A stretch of 64,000 nucleotides of DNA from Diphasiastrum complanatum (GCA_029204225.1 CM055107.1:43319507-43383506), one strand, 5' to 3'. Shown: positions 44,511 through 57,187, numbered from the stretch's first letter. Notes: generated from the sequence alone by a model not told the origin. Made by a program: numbers and translations.

Positions 44511-46230
44511 CGTGTGAAAAGTCAGATCCTAAACTATGTGCCATTTTTAGCAATTTTGGCCTAAAACTAGACAAGGAAATGTTGACAATTTTCACAGCCT
44601 CCACCCATGTAATTAGCACAATGTTGAAACTTAGAATAATAGCTTGCTATTTTTGAATGCCGGACAAAAGTATCCCTTAAGCTTAGGAATGAACTCGACA
44701 TAGAGTGTCGATAAGCCAAAAAAGTGCCTCCAAAAATATATAAATGCCTGGCAAAAATAAAAATGCCCATATCCAATACCATGTATGCAATGTCTTGACC
44801 TTAGAGTTGGGCCTTAATTAAGCCTTGCCAACGCAAACCAGCAACTTGACATAGTACCACGGTGCATAATAGCAAAAACAGGTGAAAACTCAGCTAAGCA
44901 CTGCGTCAGATAACCACATTTCAGAGCGACAGGGTGTTGTAGGTATGTACGATGCGGTGGATAGCGTCTTTCACTAGGAAAAATAGCACTCAAAGCATCT
45001 CAGGAGAGAGGACTCCATACACGGTATCGACAGTCCTGATGGCAGGAGACAACAAAGTTTCTTTGATTGGAGCTTCGAGGAAGATCAAAATGATCATCGT
45101 AAGGTGAATTCCAGAGAGGATTCATGGAGAAACTTGTAGGAGAAATCATCGCTGATGGCCTCATAATTCACTGTGTGAATAGTCATTTGGCGCAAAGGGT
45201 CTTGCATGGGTATGAAAAGAGTAGAAATTTGAGAACCATAATTTTGTGGGGTGTTGACGGATTTTTTGGAAAATCACGTTGTTTGCAATCGATACCGCAC
45301 CAATTGACAAACTGTAAATTGCATCGAATCACTGGAGGTAGGGTGACCTCAGTGGGAAGGAAGCTGCAAGAAGAACCACTTAAAAATGTGAAAAAATGCC
45401 TAAAAAATCTCTCTCACACACAGGGTTAGGGTTTACAGGTAAAAAATCATTGTTCTTTAGTTGTGGTTGACATATTTCAGACCATAAATCCATGATCAAG
45501 AGAATCAAGAATACCCTGTAATCTGTTCTTCTCGCAAAAATGATCTTCACTAACTTCAACGACAACATTATAGATAGGTATATTATATATCAGCTGTAAA
45601 AATGTCGCTATTATCGAACGGTCAAGCCTCCTCAAGCCTCAAAATTTGACTTTAAAACTACAAACCAGCTACATTGTAGTATGAAAACTTCAAAGTTTAG
45701 CACCTCGCCTTGGGATTGTAGGACATGCAAGGATTTTGCAAACTTGGTGTCTTAATGCCCATGTCCATCAAGTGGAGGCTTGGAATTTGACATGTACCCT
45801 TTCAACCACTAATTCAGATAATTTTGTTGTATTTTACAATAAAATTTTCAAAACTTTAAACTATGACATTTGACTTTCTAAAATAACCTTTCAAATTGAA
45901 GGGCAATTTTTAAGTTTGCCATTCAGTTGGAATTTGGAGCTTACAGAATCCAGAATCCCGCCTCCAGGGCCCCGCTCAGCTCATCAGCCGCAAAGCAACA
46001 AAGTGTAGTCACCACGGCTCTCACCACTGGGTGCGAGTGCAGTCTTGGAGACAGTCACCACGTGGGTGCAGGTGCAGTCAAGGAGACAAGCGAGAAAGAT
46101 TCAAGGCCCGGGCGCCGGGCTCCACTGACGGATACGAAATTCGAATGGCACCTCAACATCACCCAACGGGAGTGGATCCTGGAAGTATCGAATGGCATTG
46201 CTGAATTTTGAGCTCGCCATCCTTACAGTT
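44511..46230. other. Intergenic DNA, no gene recognised
   Basis: A mix of AT-rich DNA and a GC-rich patch at about 45,940-46,190. The patch encodes a 94-codon frame (45,927-46,211) without recognisable motifs. A 101-codon frame at 45,124-45,429 is also unrecognised. I would not call either a gene. Confidence 0.45.
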
Positions 46231-48900
46231 TCTTTTGTAATTTAAAACTTCAAATCTTGCCGCATTTCAATATTCCATAGCACTACTATAATCACGAATG
46301 ACATTGATTAGACGGCTAACAATCCACCCACACATGTTGTGGTGAAAAAGCCAAGCACATACTTGAGCATTAAGCTACTTGGCGGTGGCAAGCCGAGTTT
46401 ATTTATTTTTATCTTTGACGCTATATTGAGATTGCTTGCTAAAACCTAACGTGTACATGAATTGGAGCATTAATATGAGTTTTTATATTTATCTTTCTTC
46501 TAGCACTCAATTCTTTTATTTATTTTACCATTTGAAAGCTCTTTTTACTTAAAGCAAAGCTTCTAGTGATATATTAATCAACTTATTATTATGGGATCTT
46601 GCTAATTTGGTTTGGACTTGGAAAATCATACATAGGGTCCAAAGCCCCGAAGCAATTTTGCTCTTAGAATATCTTCAAGCCAACCATATACAAGGTAATT
46701 GACATATAACGAGAAGCTTTGTCACACATAGGTTATTCAAATTGTTAAAAATGAACAAACAAAGATTTCATTTTTGAAGAATGAGAAAGCGAAAAACAAT
46801 TTCATTTTAATACTCAAACTCACCTAAGACTAATGCCTCAACTTTTAGTAAATATTTATAGCTGGTTACCACAATAACGACAAGGCTAACAAAGCCAAAA
46901 AAAACCACCACAATAAAATCTTCAACTGTGATATTCGTAACAAAAATGACATAAAATTTTGCCCAAAGCACCTACAAAGGTTGAAATCAATAACCAAAAT
47001 GCCAATTGTAACAAATGATGTATAGGATCAAGCTTTTTGAATAAGTAAAATGCCAATTTTAGCAATTCACATATTAGATTTTATTAATTTGTCCTAAGCA
47101 TCAAGTGTCATATGTTGGGTTGTCCTATGGTGTACGTCATAAACTCCAACATGTATTAGTATGTACCATATATGTACTATATTTTGTTGCATTGGGACTT
47201 TAACTGTCCTAGCACTTTCATGTACAATATGGCTATTCCAACAAGGAGTTAGATTCCACTCGACAACATAGTAGTTTGGACACCTTTGCGGCCGTAGTAA
47301 CGCTTGGATCCCATTCGATGAGCCATAGAGGACAATCATGAAGTCTTCAAAGGCCATTTTACCTCAAAAAGAAATGTTCTAGGCCATTGAGACCTGTTGG
47401 CCAAAAATTAATTTTTGAACTTACATGCCAATGACATGTTGGCACAATGTCATGGGGTTCTTTTTGGAATATCTCTTTGGTCTTATCAAAATATGGACAA
47501 ACGTACAAACAAAAAAGGAACAACGTCCACAAAATTGAAGTAGAAATTTGGATCATGGCATAAAGGCACAAGGATATGAAGATGGCCATTGAATAATGTA
47601 TCTTATGTATGAGTCCCAAGTTTGTATAGTCAAAAAGAGATCTTGATAACATGTGTTAAATTTTGTATAAGCACTCTGTGAAGGATTTCAGATCATTCAA
47701 GATCCAATCCATGTCCCAAATCTTTGGTTACAATAAAGAGCAAACCAACAGTCCTGCCAATGTAAAAAAATCAGCATCTACATACAAAATGAGATGCAAA
47801 ATCTAAGAGATATTGATCAAACATGAACCAAAACATAAAATATGTTTGCTGTCCGTACAATTACAGTACCCTACTGTATTTCACACGTGTGGAACCGAAA
47901 ATAGCAATAAATGATCATTCTACACATAGAATTGCAAGATAACACCAAGATAGTGCACCAATGAGTAGTAGAACCCAAAGAGAACCATGTATAATGATGA
48001 AATGAGAGATAGAAGATGTGTCTCTCCACGAGTTACATCCTTTTATAGAGTTTCCAAACCCTATTTGGCCACTTGGCTTTTCCTCCAAAATGTAAACCCT
48101 ACTATTTTTGGGTCTAGATTCAATGTACCCAAAGTTCAAATTTGAATCTCTCTCAAACTTGACCATCAACTTTCCCACACTTTCCAAAAGTGTTTATTGA
48201 ATGTATTTTAAACTAATATAACTTCAAAAAGTTTATCTCTAAGTCTAAAATGAGTTTTGGCCTCTTATTGACAATTTACCAAAATGTAACTAAACTAGTT
48301 GAAATCTCTCACACACTCCACAAATGCGCGCTTTTGAGCAAACTATACTTAAAGGAAAACTTAAAGCATTATAAACGCAAGTTGAAGGTGACAAAAGGTA
48401 GGACTCTTCATTAAGCATTACTTTGATTTCTTGTTATTGAGAACATCCATAGCACCACTAACTTACTTATATGCCAATTAGATGCATTGTTAGTAGAATG
48501 TGACAACAAATCTCTAAAAAGTATCTTTTCAAGGTTGGAGTCATGAGGGGTTGAACTTCCAAGAAAGAATCCAACAATGTCTTTCTATAAGTTTGTTATG
48601 CATTAGAAACATGTACACTCATGAGTCTTCTACGATGTTTCACGAGTAGGACAACATTTGTCCAAAACAAATGGCCATCTAGTTTTCAAAGACAAAGAAT
48701 GACTATGTAGCCTTTCGGACAAAACTGGAGTTTATCATTTTGAATATTTTTTGTTCTATTGGATCTATCCCTCCAAAGTTTTACAACACCATTCATGTTC
48801 CATTTATCATTCATGTCATAAAAAAAATGGAGACCCATGCTGGAATTGACGATTATCTTATACAAGAATGATAAATTCATGAGTATTGACTTCTAGTGGA
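46231..48900. other. AT-rich intergenic DNA
   Basis: About 2.7 kb without coding families. 47,700-48,190 has the look of an LTR (the TTTCACACGTGTG motif at about 47,880, then TATAGAG followed by a pyrimidine-rich stretch), but neither end nor partner could be set. Confidence 0.45.
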
Positions 48901-48939
48901 CTCTCATTGCCTAAAAGGACTGAGACATATTAAATTCCT

Positions 48940-49413
48940 TTTCCAACATTTTGAGTTCCTTAATGATGAGAATAGTAAGATTGATTTCGATCTAAACTTT
49001 AGATAAAAAAAATCAGGAATATCCTCCTTTATTGGGCCCTCTAAGTTTTCAATCATCTTTTTCACTACCTTGTGTATTTCCTTAATGGTTTTTTGAAATG
49101 TTGTGAGGCTATTGCTCACTAGCTTATTCGCATCCTCCTTATTTAGCTTATATTTTATGTGATCTTGGAGCTCTTTCACATGCTTTTGGTTTTTTGTTTT
49201 TTATTTTGATTATGTTCTTCGATTTTGTTTTTTGTATTTGAAATATCCTCCTTCATTAGGCCCTCTAAGTTTCCAATGATTTTTTTAACTACCTTGTCTA
49301 TTTCCTTAATGGTTTTCCGAAGTGTTCTGAAGCTATTGCTCATTAGCTTATTTACAACCTCCTTATTTAGCTTCTTTGTAAATTGGTTAATGTGATGCTT
49401 TTGGTTTTTTATT
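48940..49413 (-). repeat. Tandem duplication encoding a Lys-rich helix
   Basis: Two copies, about 49,015-49,165 and 49,249-49,385, share most of their bases (GGGCCCTCTAAG against AGGCCCTCTAAG, then TTTCCTTAATGGTTTT, then GAGGCTATTGCTCA against GAAGCTATTGCTCA). On the minus strand they encode a predicted coiled-coil-like peptide (TFQKTIKEIHKVVKKMIENL and a diverged copy TLRKTIKEIDKVVKKI). A frameshift lies between them. Confidence 0.6.
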
Positions 49414-50143
49414 TTTTAGTTTTATTATGTTCCTTGGGCTTGTTCATATGATCAATTATTTGGTCTACCAAATCTACTTTCAATCAAGTCCTTTTTCTTG
49501 GCCATGCACTCTTCTCATTCTTTCAATTATCTTATGCATTGATTGACCAAGATATTGGTGTGCTCCCAAAACATGTTGATTTGATGATGAGTTTGGAGGC
49601 TCAATCAAATTGCTACTTATATGGTACACATAAATAATAATCTAGAATGGACTTGTGGATACCACCAAATCATAAGGATGTATAATTCCAAAAGAAGATT
49701 AAAAAAAATTGAATTAATGTGTCTTAAAATTGGTGTTTGGAAGGTATCTACACTATATGTTGATGTGATGTTGACAATATTTGTAATGGTAGTGCTTGTG
49801 TGTGTGACTATGGTGGAAGTTGTGGTGGTGTCTAGTGATGTGATTATGGTTGAAACAGGAATAATATGGACTCAGCTAATCTTCAAACTGACTTGAAACT
49901 AGGCCATGAATATGTCAAAGCTGATTGCCCATTATTCTTGTCAGTATAACTTCAAACCTCCACACCAAAAGAATGTTATGTAATTATTTGTATTGATACA
50001 ATATGGGCATGCATAATTTAATCTTACATCTAGAATATAATAGAAGTCAATTTGTTTGAGTAAGGGGTCCGAAGCTCGTTATATGTGAGACGGAGGGCTT
50101 CAGGAAGGGGGTGGAATAAGGAGAGGGGATTGATGCATGTGAT
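49414..50143. other. Non-coding DNA
   Basis: About 730 bp. The only longer frame (49,621-49,896) ends in a Val-rich low-complexity stretch and is not convincing. Confidence 0.4.
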
Positions 50144-50970
50144 CTAGCTCCAATTCGAAGTGTCGATCATGGGAAAAATAATGATGGTGGCACAAAGGCC
50201 TGCTACAAAACGGAACGGAGGACTCTCAAAAATATCACAGAAATAGCCGAAATTCTTAACTTGGACAAAGCCAGTAAAGATGACAAAAATAAATATATTT
50301 TTGTTTGCCTCTGATGCAATCTGATATATATGAATGAGATCGAAATTAGAGAGGGGGGGAGCCGAAAATGGCAGAGAAAAATAAAAAAAACCTAATCTAA
50401 TAAGATAATGAAAAATAAAAGGTAAGTTGCCATCTAGAGCATTGGAAAACTCTAGAACAGCAGTGAACTGCTTCTTCAAGATTCTCAGCTGGCCTTCAGT
50501 AGCCTTGAGTGCTTGCTCGTCTTCTTGGAGCGTGGTGCGTAGGGTGGGTGGCCAACTTCGTGTCTTTTGTGATGAGCATATCATCGTGAAGTTTGCGCTG
50601 GTCTTGATAGATTTGGAGTGCTCGGATAGAGTGATCCTTGTAGTACTCAACCCGTTTTTTTTGAAGTTTTTGGGTGGCCGATGTCTCTTCTTTTTTTGTT
50701 GCTACATTTGGTCTAGTGCAACTTGGATGGATTGCACTTGTTGATCCGCTTGCTAGACTTTGAGTTCTAGGGCAGTCCCTCCATCATGGTCAGCATGACC
50801 ATGACTTGTTTGGACACATGTAGAAGGCGGTGTGAGCTCATAATGATGGTGGCAGACATGAATCCCATAGCGTCACGGAGATTTGGATTTCTGATCTTCG
50901 TGATCAGATACCCATCGTTGGTTTTGGTCTTAACTTCACTTTGATCCGGAAGAAAAAATATAGACACATC
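50144..50970 (-). pseudogene. Unrecognised coiled-coil-like coding relic
   Basis: Two minus-strand frames, 50,967-50,767 (ITKIRNPNLRDAMGFMSAT, VSKQVMVMLTMMEGLP) and 50,650-50,144 (LQEDEQALKATEGQLRIL). Between them, other frames keep protein-like sequence (ALELKV, QVQSIQVALDQM), so an older continuous reading frame with stops and a shift is likely. It could be gag of a retroelement or a host coiled-coil protein; no domain decides. Confidence 0.4.
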
Positions 50971-51239
50971 AAATTTGGTGAGGCCTCTGGAGAATTAGTC
51001 TAGATTGACTCGATCTAACCCTACCTGGTCTAGTCTATCTTACTGGCTAACCACCTATCTTTCTAGTCTACCTAACTATCTAAATAGATCATCTAATCTA
51101 CGGATCATGGTCAACTGCTACCCTAATCTAAGGATCACGATCTAGTACTTCTATGATTAATTAGATCTAAGTCTATCCTAGAGGTCGAACTAGTATAAAA
51201 TCTACTCTAATAACTATTTGTCTCTATCTAATCTAAATG
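50971..51239. repeat. CTAA/TCTA-rich simple sequence, left flank
   Basis: Low-complexity DNA built of CTAAT, TCTAG and GATCT words, including GGATCACGATCTAG. Similar sequence resumes at 56,542 on the other side of the LTR element. It ends in AAATG (51,235-51,239), the left target duplication. Confidence 0.6.
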
Positions 51240-51922
51240 TGTTACATCTTTCGCATTCTCTGTTCGCTATGGCTCCATCTAGCATGACTATGGCGGTCTC
51301 CCAACTAGTCTACGCTATGGCTTCTCCAACTAGCTTGAGCAAGAGGATGGGAAGAGCACAATGAACATAGGGTAAGATCCACTGTTCTCTCTTTTCTCTC
51401 CTTAGTTTCTGACAAATGACGGCTTAACCTAAAAGATAAAACCCTAAACTAAATCTCTTCCTCTAAGGCTTACCCTACTAGAGAATGGAGGGCCTGGATT
51501 AACTTAACCTGTTGCCAGATAAATAATGTACAGTATAATGTGAAGGAACACAATACATGAAACCACACAAGGGAGAACACTGAAAGAGGAAAGATAGACA
51601 TGTATTGCAAATGAGGTTCTTGTCGAAAATGGACTCTTCCACTCCTATATATACTTGGAGTGGTGGTCACTTACAAAAAGGCACTATGGGACTAACTTAA
51701 CTTTGAATCACATTGGTGCCATGGAAAAAACCCCCAATGGAGCTTTCTGACTAACTTTTACATAACTTGAAATAACTGGAAACTACACATCTATCTGCAG
51801 TGCCCATGGCAGTTTAAACTTAGAACTAAATAACTTAAGCCTACGTTTAAATCCTACCCTGCTTGTATTTTTAAATATGTTCCGCAGGATGGCTAGAATA
51901 TTCCTTGAAATATTAGCCTACA
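51240..51922 (-). repeat. 3' LTR
   Basis: 683 bp, homologous to 55,827-56,536 with several small indels and many substitutions. Confidence 0.92.
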
Positions 51923-54154
51923 TTATCCCCTTCGTTAAGAACTTGGCGGTCCCACGCCAAGTGCAATGTTAAGACCCCGATCCTTATGTTGCTGGAGGAG
52001 TCAAAGTCGGTGCAACTTGTAGATGTGGAACTTTTTGTGAAGTGCTGCTCCGCAGGAGATGAAGCTTTGAAGAAGTACGATGATCTCCAGAAGATTTGGA
52101 TTGAATCAGGTTGGAGTTGGCTCGTTGATGAGTTGCTTCCAATTGCTCACGCAAATGATTCAATGGATGATGTACATGAGCTTAGTATTGTGAGACATGA
52201 TGTGAATGCCACACAAGGGGTTATTGAACGGCAGTGAGAGGAAGATGGAGTGGGTGTGATAGGGGGTGTTGTAATCTCAAAAGTGATGAAGGTGGATGGC
52301 GGGATGGATCAAAATTCCTTTGCTCATTATTGTCTTTTGAAGGCACTTTTGTCAGCAGAGATTTTCCATTTGACATTTCTTGCAGCTGTTTGAATTTGTC
52401 ACAGAGTTCGAGAGCTCTTCAAGCGGTCGCAAATGTATAGAGGCGTGTGTGGCCTTTTTTTTTTTTTTTATTTGAATGATCAACAAGCTATTAACTTGTC
52501 GTTTTTTTTTTTTTTGGAACTTAAGACATGGCTCATGATTAGTGTTGAGAACCTCTAACATCCTTGATTTTGTTGCTTCAAGCGTTGAACTATATCAGTG
52601 GTATGTTGCGGATGTCGTAGATTTGTCTGCTTCACAAAGTACTATAGTTGATAAACGAGAGCAAGTTCAGATTGATCCATCGGGGGAGAATGAGAACTTG
52701 AGACAAGGATGAGGGCCCTGAGATGAAGCTTCAAGATGTATTATATGGTGGAAAATGAGGGAATGAATGGATAGAAAAAAAGAAATGAGATGAGTCTTGT
52801 GTGATCTTCCATATCTGTCCACTATCACCAATGCTCTGTGTACAATTCTCCACGAAATCATCATTGCTCGCCATTGAAAATAGTTTTTTCATTGAGGTTG
52901 TGCGCTCAGAACTTCAATCTCTGATTGACGTGAGATTCCTTCAGTTTGCGTAGGCCTATGAGATTTCGCTCGTTGATGACTTGTGCTTCTTGTAGCCTCC
53001 GCAGATGATCGAATGGATGATGTACAACAGCGGTAGTATGGGCTTGAGACAGGATTATGACCACTACTCAATGTACATTCGTCCAATGAAACACCGTTGT
53101 TGGCGTTGGTAGGTGGAACACTTGTCATCTGTGTAGGTTTGCACATAACTTTTGCCTTTGATATGACTTGAGAGCCCTTCACTGGTACAAGCTGCCACTT
53201 TATTGATGATGTGATGGCCAGAGCGAGACAATTGAAAAAACATGGATATTGTATCGCTTAAGTAAAACCAACTGCTTATTGATGATGGGGTGGTGGTGTT
53301 ATCGCAAATATTCCATCTTGTTGGGAAGATGGATCTTTTGCTGGATCATGATTGCAGTCTAATAAGATGCTCCTTTTGTTGCCAAACTGAGCATTTATTT
53401 TTGAAGTCCCTTGACTGCTCTTTTTGTTCCTATTGAAAGTTGTTGAAATCATTGGTAAAGATGTAGAGATATATCCCAATTCGTGTGATACTGCAACTAT
53501 AGAAGTAAACTAAAATTGCCGATGAAAGATCACCTATAGTGCGGCTGCAAAAGAAAACACACCAAACCATACGACAATAGAACAAACAAACAGACAACAA
53601 CAAACGACATAGTTGACAGACAAAACTTGAAATAAGAGAAAAAATAAAAAATTGTAGCAAATAACTCTATAGAAGGAATTGCATGACACTATTAAACCAA
53701 ACTCTTGCAATTCAATATCGAAGTTGGCACAAGGCCATAGCTACAGTGTTACAAAAGAAAAAACAAAGTCATAATGTGTAACGCATGCAATAAGACAAAT
53801 ATGTCCTAGATCACTTTCACTCAGATAAAAAAAAGACGGGTTGTCATCTAGACACCAAACTAATGATTCATCAGGCGGTAGCTCAAAACTTGGCTCCAGG
53901 GTATGAGATCAATTGCTTGGTCATAGAGACATAATGAAGACACAGATATGAGGTGTTACATTCTCGATCTTATCTATGGATGGTGTTTGAGATAGACCTT
54001 ACATAGTTGCTAGATACGAATCAATAAGACTAGACGAGCCTAGACACATCTAATACTACTAATTTTGATAAGGTGCAAATGGATCAACTTGATGAGCAGG
54101 CACATTGGTTTCTTCTATATAATACATCGCTGGGTCTATGTAGTCGGAATCAAC
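51923..54154. other. Interior of the LTR element, unassigned
   Basis: About 2.2 kb. On the plus strand 51,986-52,237 is an 83-codon frame (ELFVKCCSAGDEALKKYDDL, then WSWLVDELLPIA) that looks protein-like and continues after its stop to about 52,400; it is antisense to the element and might be another captured fragment. Part of it (ATGGATGATGTACA and what follows, 52,163) recurs diverged at 53,013. T runs at 52,458-52,469 and 52,503-52,515. No RT. Confidence 0.4.
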
Positions 54155-54490
54155 TTAAGTGATAGACGATGTAGCAATATGTTGACTCTCTACAAAAGGC
54201 TGTTGTGTTGGATGGGGAGCAATCGGCCTTGGACAAGAAGACTTTGGTTGAGAATATAAAAGTGGTGTAAGATGGTTGATAGAATCAAAGGATCGAGGTT
54301 GATGAAAAATTGGGCCTATTGGCCTTGATTGGCATTGTCTTGGCCTCTGCGCAAATGCATTGGCAGTGGAGTTCGGTGAGTAGTTTGGAGGCCTAGGTGG
54401 TCTGTATGGATGGTACATTGGTCTTGCCACGTGGTGATAGTACGTTCTTGCATGTGGGCACTCATTGGCAGCATGGTGTTGAGCACACAT
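54155..54490 (-). pseudogene. Gag-like zinc-knuckle and Pro-rich segment
   Basis: 111 codons, minus strand. The start, CAQHHAANECPHARTYY, resembles the zinc-knuckle region of a gypsy gag, followed by a Pro/Arg-rich stretch (YHPYRPPRPPNYSP). It is probably a gag remnant of the host LTR element. The knuckle lacks a clean CCHC pattern. Confidence 0.45.
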
Positions 54491-54640
54491 AGGGGGTGTA
54501 CTCGGAAATCAGCTGCGTCTCCTCTCAACTAAAATGCTCCTCCTTACCAATCTGTCCTACAGTCAGCTGCGCACTAATCTCCTTCACACCTTCCACTGTC
54601 TACACTGCAATTACACGTTCTATTGTTAGTCGTGCCACTG

Positions 54641-54961
54641 TCAGCTGCGCTGTGCTGCTAATGCCCTGTTGCAGAGCTTCACAACTACCTCAACTAAATC
54701 GTCATACTCCTCCAACCTGGAAACGCCCTTCTTCAAAGCATCACACACATCCAAAAGATTCACCATCTTATCCATGTATGCAATGATCCATTCCTCGCCT
54801 TGCAACCTCTCCACAAGACTGAGAACAATGGCATGAGAGGATCTGAGAAAATCCACAGCCTGCTGCAGCCAATCTATGGTGACAAAATTTTTTAGCATGT
54901 GATTCTTCCAGTCTGGACAGCCCCGAGGACAAATCAGCATGGAATAGTGTAATCGCATCAT
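54641..54961 (-). pseudogene. BYPASS1/ROH1-like gene fragment inside the LTR element
   Basis: 106 codons, minus strand. The sequence DWLQQAVDFLRSSHAIVLSL, then EEWIIAYMDKMVNLLDVCDA and LKKGVSRLEEYDDLVEVVVK, follows the pattern of the plant BPS1/ROH1 (DUF793) family. There a WLxxAMD-H-L segment is followed by an EKWVDxYLDxSVKLLDVCNA-like block. That family acts in root-to-shoot signalling and exocyst interaction. Only this part is present, upstream of the gag-like segment, inside an LTR element. No intron is visible within it. Assignment is from motif pattern only. Confidence 0.6.
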
Positions 54962-55826
54962 TCAGGCCATCAAAGGATCCATAGCCCTCTGATCTGCGAT
55001 AATCAAACTTAGATAGACTGAGAGAGTTTCTTCATAAATTTTTTTTCTCTGTCAACAATGGAGCGGTGACTCCTCGGAGAGTTCTTGGTGATCAAATTCC
55101 GATCAAGAAAAAGCTGCAGGTGGCAATGGTGTAGACTCTACAAACTGCCACTCAGCTCTTGAAAGAACAATTCTCCATAAAGAGCGTTTTCTCACATCGT
55201 CGTTAAAATCTTCTCTCTACAAAAAATGATGGCTAGAGCAGCAACGATGGTTTCTGTGCACATGTTTCTCGTGTACATAAGCTCAAAACGCGGCTGATGG
55301 CATTTGTCTCAGGGGACATTTCTTCAATAGATTAGATATTCCGCCAGTGATCCATGCACTCTTTTGCACTAGATTTTCAGAGCAGTTCAGACGATTTATC
55401 TATCCCTGTGATGAATCATGGCGCTCCCTTTGAAACCTGAAAAGATAGGAGTGGAAAGATGGCGTGGAACTGAAAGGGCCGCTGGTGAAAACATGGAAGT
55501 GCAAGCAGGGTCGTGGACAACGTGATTTAGGCCTTTGGGTGTGGAAGGATGGCCGATGGCGGCTGATGGGTGTGGAAAGATGGCCCTAAACCCTAGCAAG
55601 GATAGTAACAAACAAGAAGAATGGTAAAAGAAGGTGTTAAAAACAAGGATCATGTGAACAACAAGCAAAAAGGATATTAGAAACAAGTAAGAAGAAGGCA
55701 CGAAAGATGCGAAAAACAAACAAGCAAGAACTAGAAAGAGTAGCTAGAAACGTAAAACAAGCAAAAACAAAGGAAGAGTAGCTAGAAACGTAGAGAGAGC
55801 GAGAAAAAGAGCGGCAACGACGCCAA
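54962..55826 (-). other. Leader of the LTR element
   Basis: About 865 bp between the 5' LTR and the gene fragment. No clear reading frame. The last bases (55,825 leftward, minus strand TTGGCGTCGTTGCCG) are the putative primer-binding site. Confidence 0.5.
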
Positions 55827-56536
55827 TGTTGCATCTTTCACATCCTCTGTTAGCTATGGCTCCATCTAGCATGACTATGGCGGTCTCCCAACTAGTCTAC
55901 ACTATGGCTTCTCCAACTAGCTTGAGCAAGAGGATGAGAAGAGCACAATGAGCATAGGGTGAGTGTTCCTGAGGGTAAGATTCACTCTTCTCTCTTTTCT
56001 CTCCTTAGTTTCTGACAAATGACGGCTTAACCTAAAAGATAAAATCCTAAACTAAATCTCTTCTTCTAAGGCTTACCCTACTAGAGGATGGAAGGTCTGG
56101 ATTAACTTAACATGTTGCCAAATAAATAATGTATAGTACAATGTGAAGTAACCCTAAACCCTAAACCACACAAGGGAGAACACTCAAAGAGGAAAGATAA
56201 GCATGTATTGCAAATGAGGTTCTTGTCGAAAATGAACTCTTCCACTCCTATATATACTTGGAGTGGTGGTCACTTACAAAAAGGCACTATGGGACTAACT
56301 TAACTTTGAATCACATTGGTGCCATGAGACAAACCCCCAATGGACCTTTCTGACTAACTTTTACATAACTTGAAATAACTAAAAACTACATATCTATGTG
56401 CAGTGCCCATGGCAGTACTAAATAACTTAAGCCATTACGGATACCGCAAAAGCCTAAACTTGATGAGCAAGTTCTACGTTTAAATCCTATCCTGCCCGCA
56501 AGATGGCTAGAATATTCCTTGGAATATCAACCTACA
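55827..56536 (-). repeat. 5' LTR
   Basis: 710 bp. It contains a short telomere-like stretch AACCCTAAACCCTAAACC at about 56,149-56,166 that the other LTR lacks. Confidence 0.92.
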
Positions 56537-56964
56537 AAATGCTATCTTTCTAGGCTAACTAGGGCTAACTATGCTTAACTAACGGATTTATGTAAACTAA
56601 GATCAACTAACTAAAGAGATCTAATCTAATCTATTTATGGGTCACGATCTGCTATTCTAATCCTAATTGATCCTAAGCCTATCCTAGCTGACCTAAATAT
56701 CTAGATCTAATTGGTCTTCCTAGATTAACCCTACTTACGAGGTCTAGACCATCTAACGTAAAATTACCTAGGCTAGCTAACTACTAATAGATCTATCGAA
56801 ACTGAAACTACCTAGTTGACAACTAATTTTCCTAGCTAAGCAGATCTAATTTAATGTAATTATCTTATCTACCTATCTTACTACCTAGTTATCCTAGTGT
56901 TGTGTCGTCTTTATTGCATAGGGTCCGAACGTTGGGAGCGTCAACCTTGCCTTCAACTGCATAG

Positions 56965-56968
<4 letters not shown>
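56537..56968. repeat. CTAA/TCTA-rich simple sequence, right flank
   Basis: Right target duplication AAATG (56,537-56,541), then about 400 bp of CTAACTA, AGATCTAA and TCTAGGC-type words, like the left flank. Confidence 0.65.
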
Positions 56969-57038
<70 letters not shown>

Positions 57039-57096
57039 ATGTCTTAACTAGGAAAGGCTTTGGGGACTCGAGCACCTTCCCAAAGCTATTCGGTCC

Positions 57097-57187
<91 letters not shown>
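56969..57187. repeat. Two GA microsatellites
   Basis: GA runs at 56,969-57,034 and 57,099-57,187 (interrupted by ACAGAG) are separated by 64 bp of unique sequence. Apparent Arg/Glu-repeat frames across them are artefacts. Confidence 0.95.

Larger units (their letters stand above)
51240..56536 (-). mobile_element. LTR retrotransposon (Athila-like PBS) with host gene fragment
   Basis: A complete 5,297 bp insertion. LTRs are 51,240-51,922 and 55,827-56,536, starting TGTTACATC and TGTTGCATC and ending CCTACA. AAATG flanks both sides (51,235-51,239, 56,537-56,541). On the minus strand the sequence after the 5' LTR reads TTGGCGTCGTTGCCG, similar to the tRNA-Asp-type site used by Athila gypsy elements, and a purine-rich tract (GAAGGGGATAA) precedes the 3' LTR, so the element is minus-oriented. 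The 3.9 kb interior has no RT or integrase; it is non-autonomous. It holds a gag-like zinc motif and a BYPASS1/ROH1-like fragment. Confidence 0.85.

Noticed and set aside
45927-46211. 94-codon frame in a GC-rich patch
   Set aside because: No recognisable motif, no neighbours supporting a gene; noted only as unassigned DNA.
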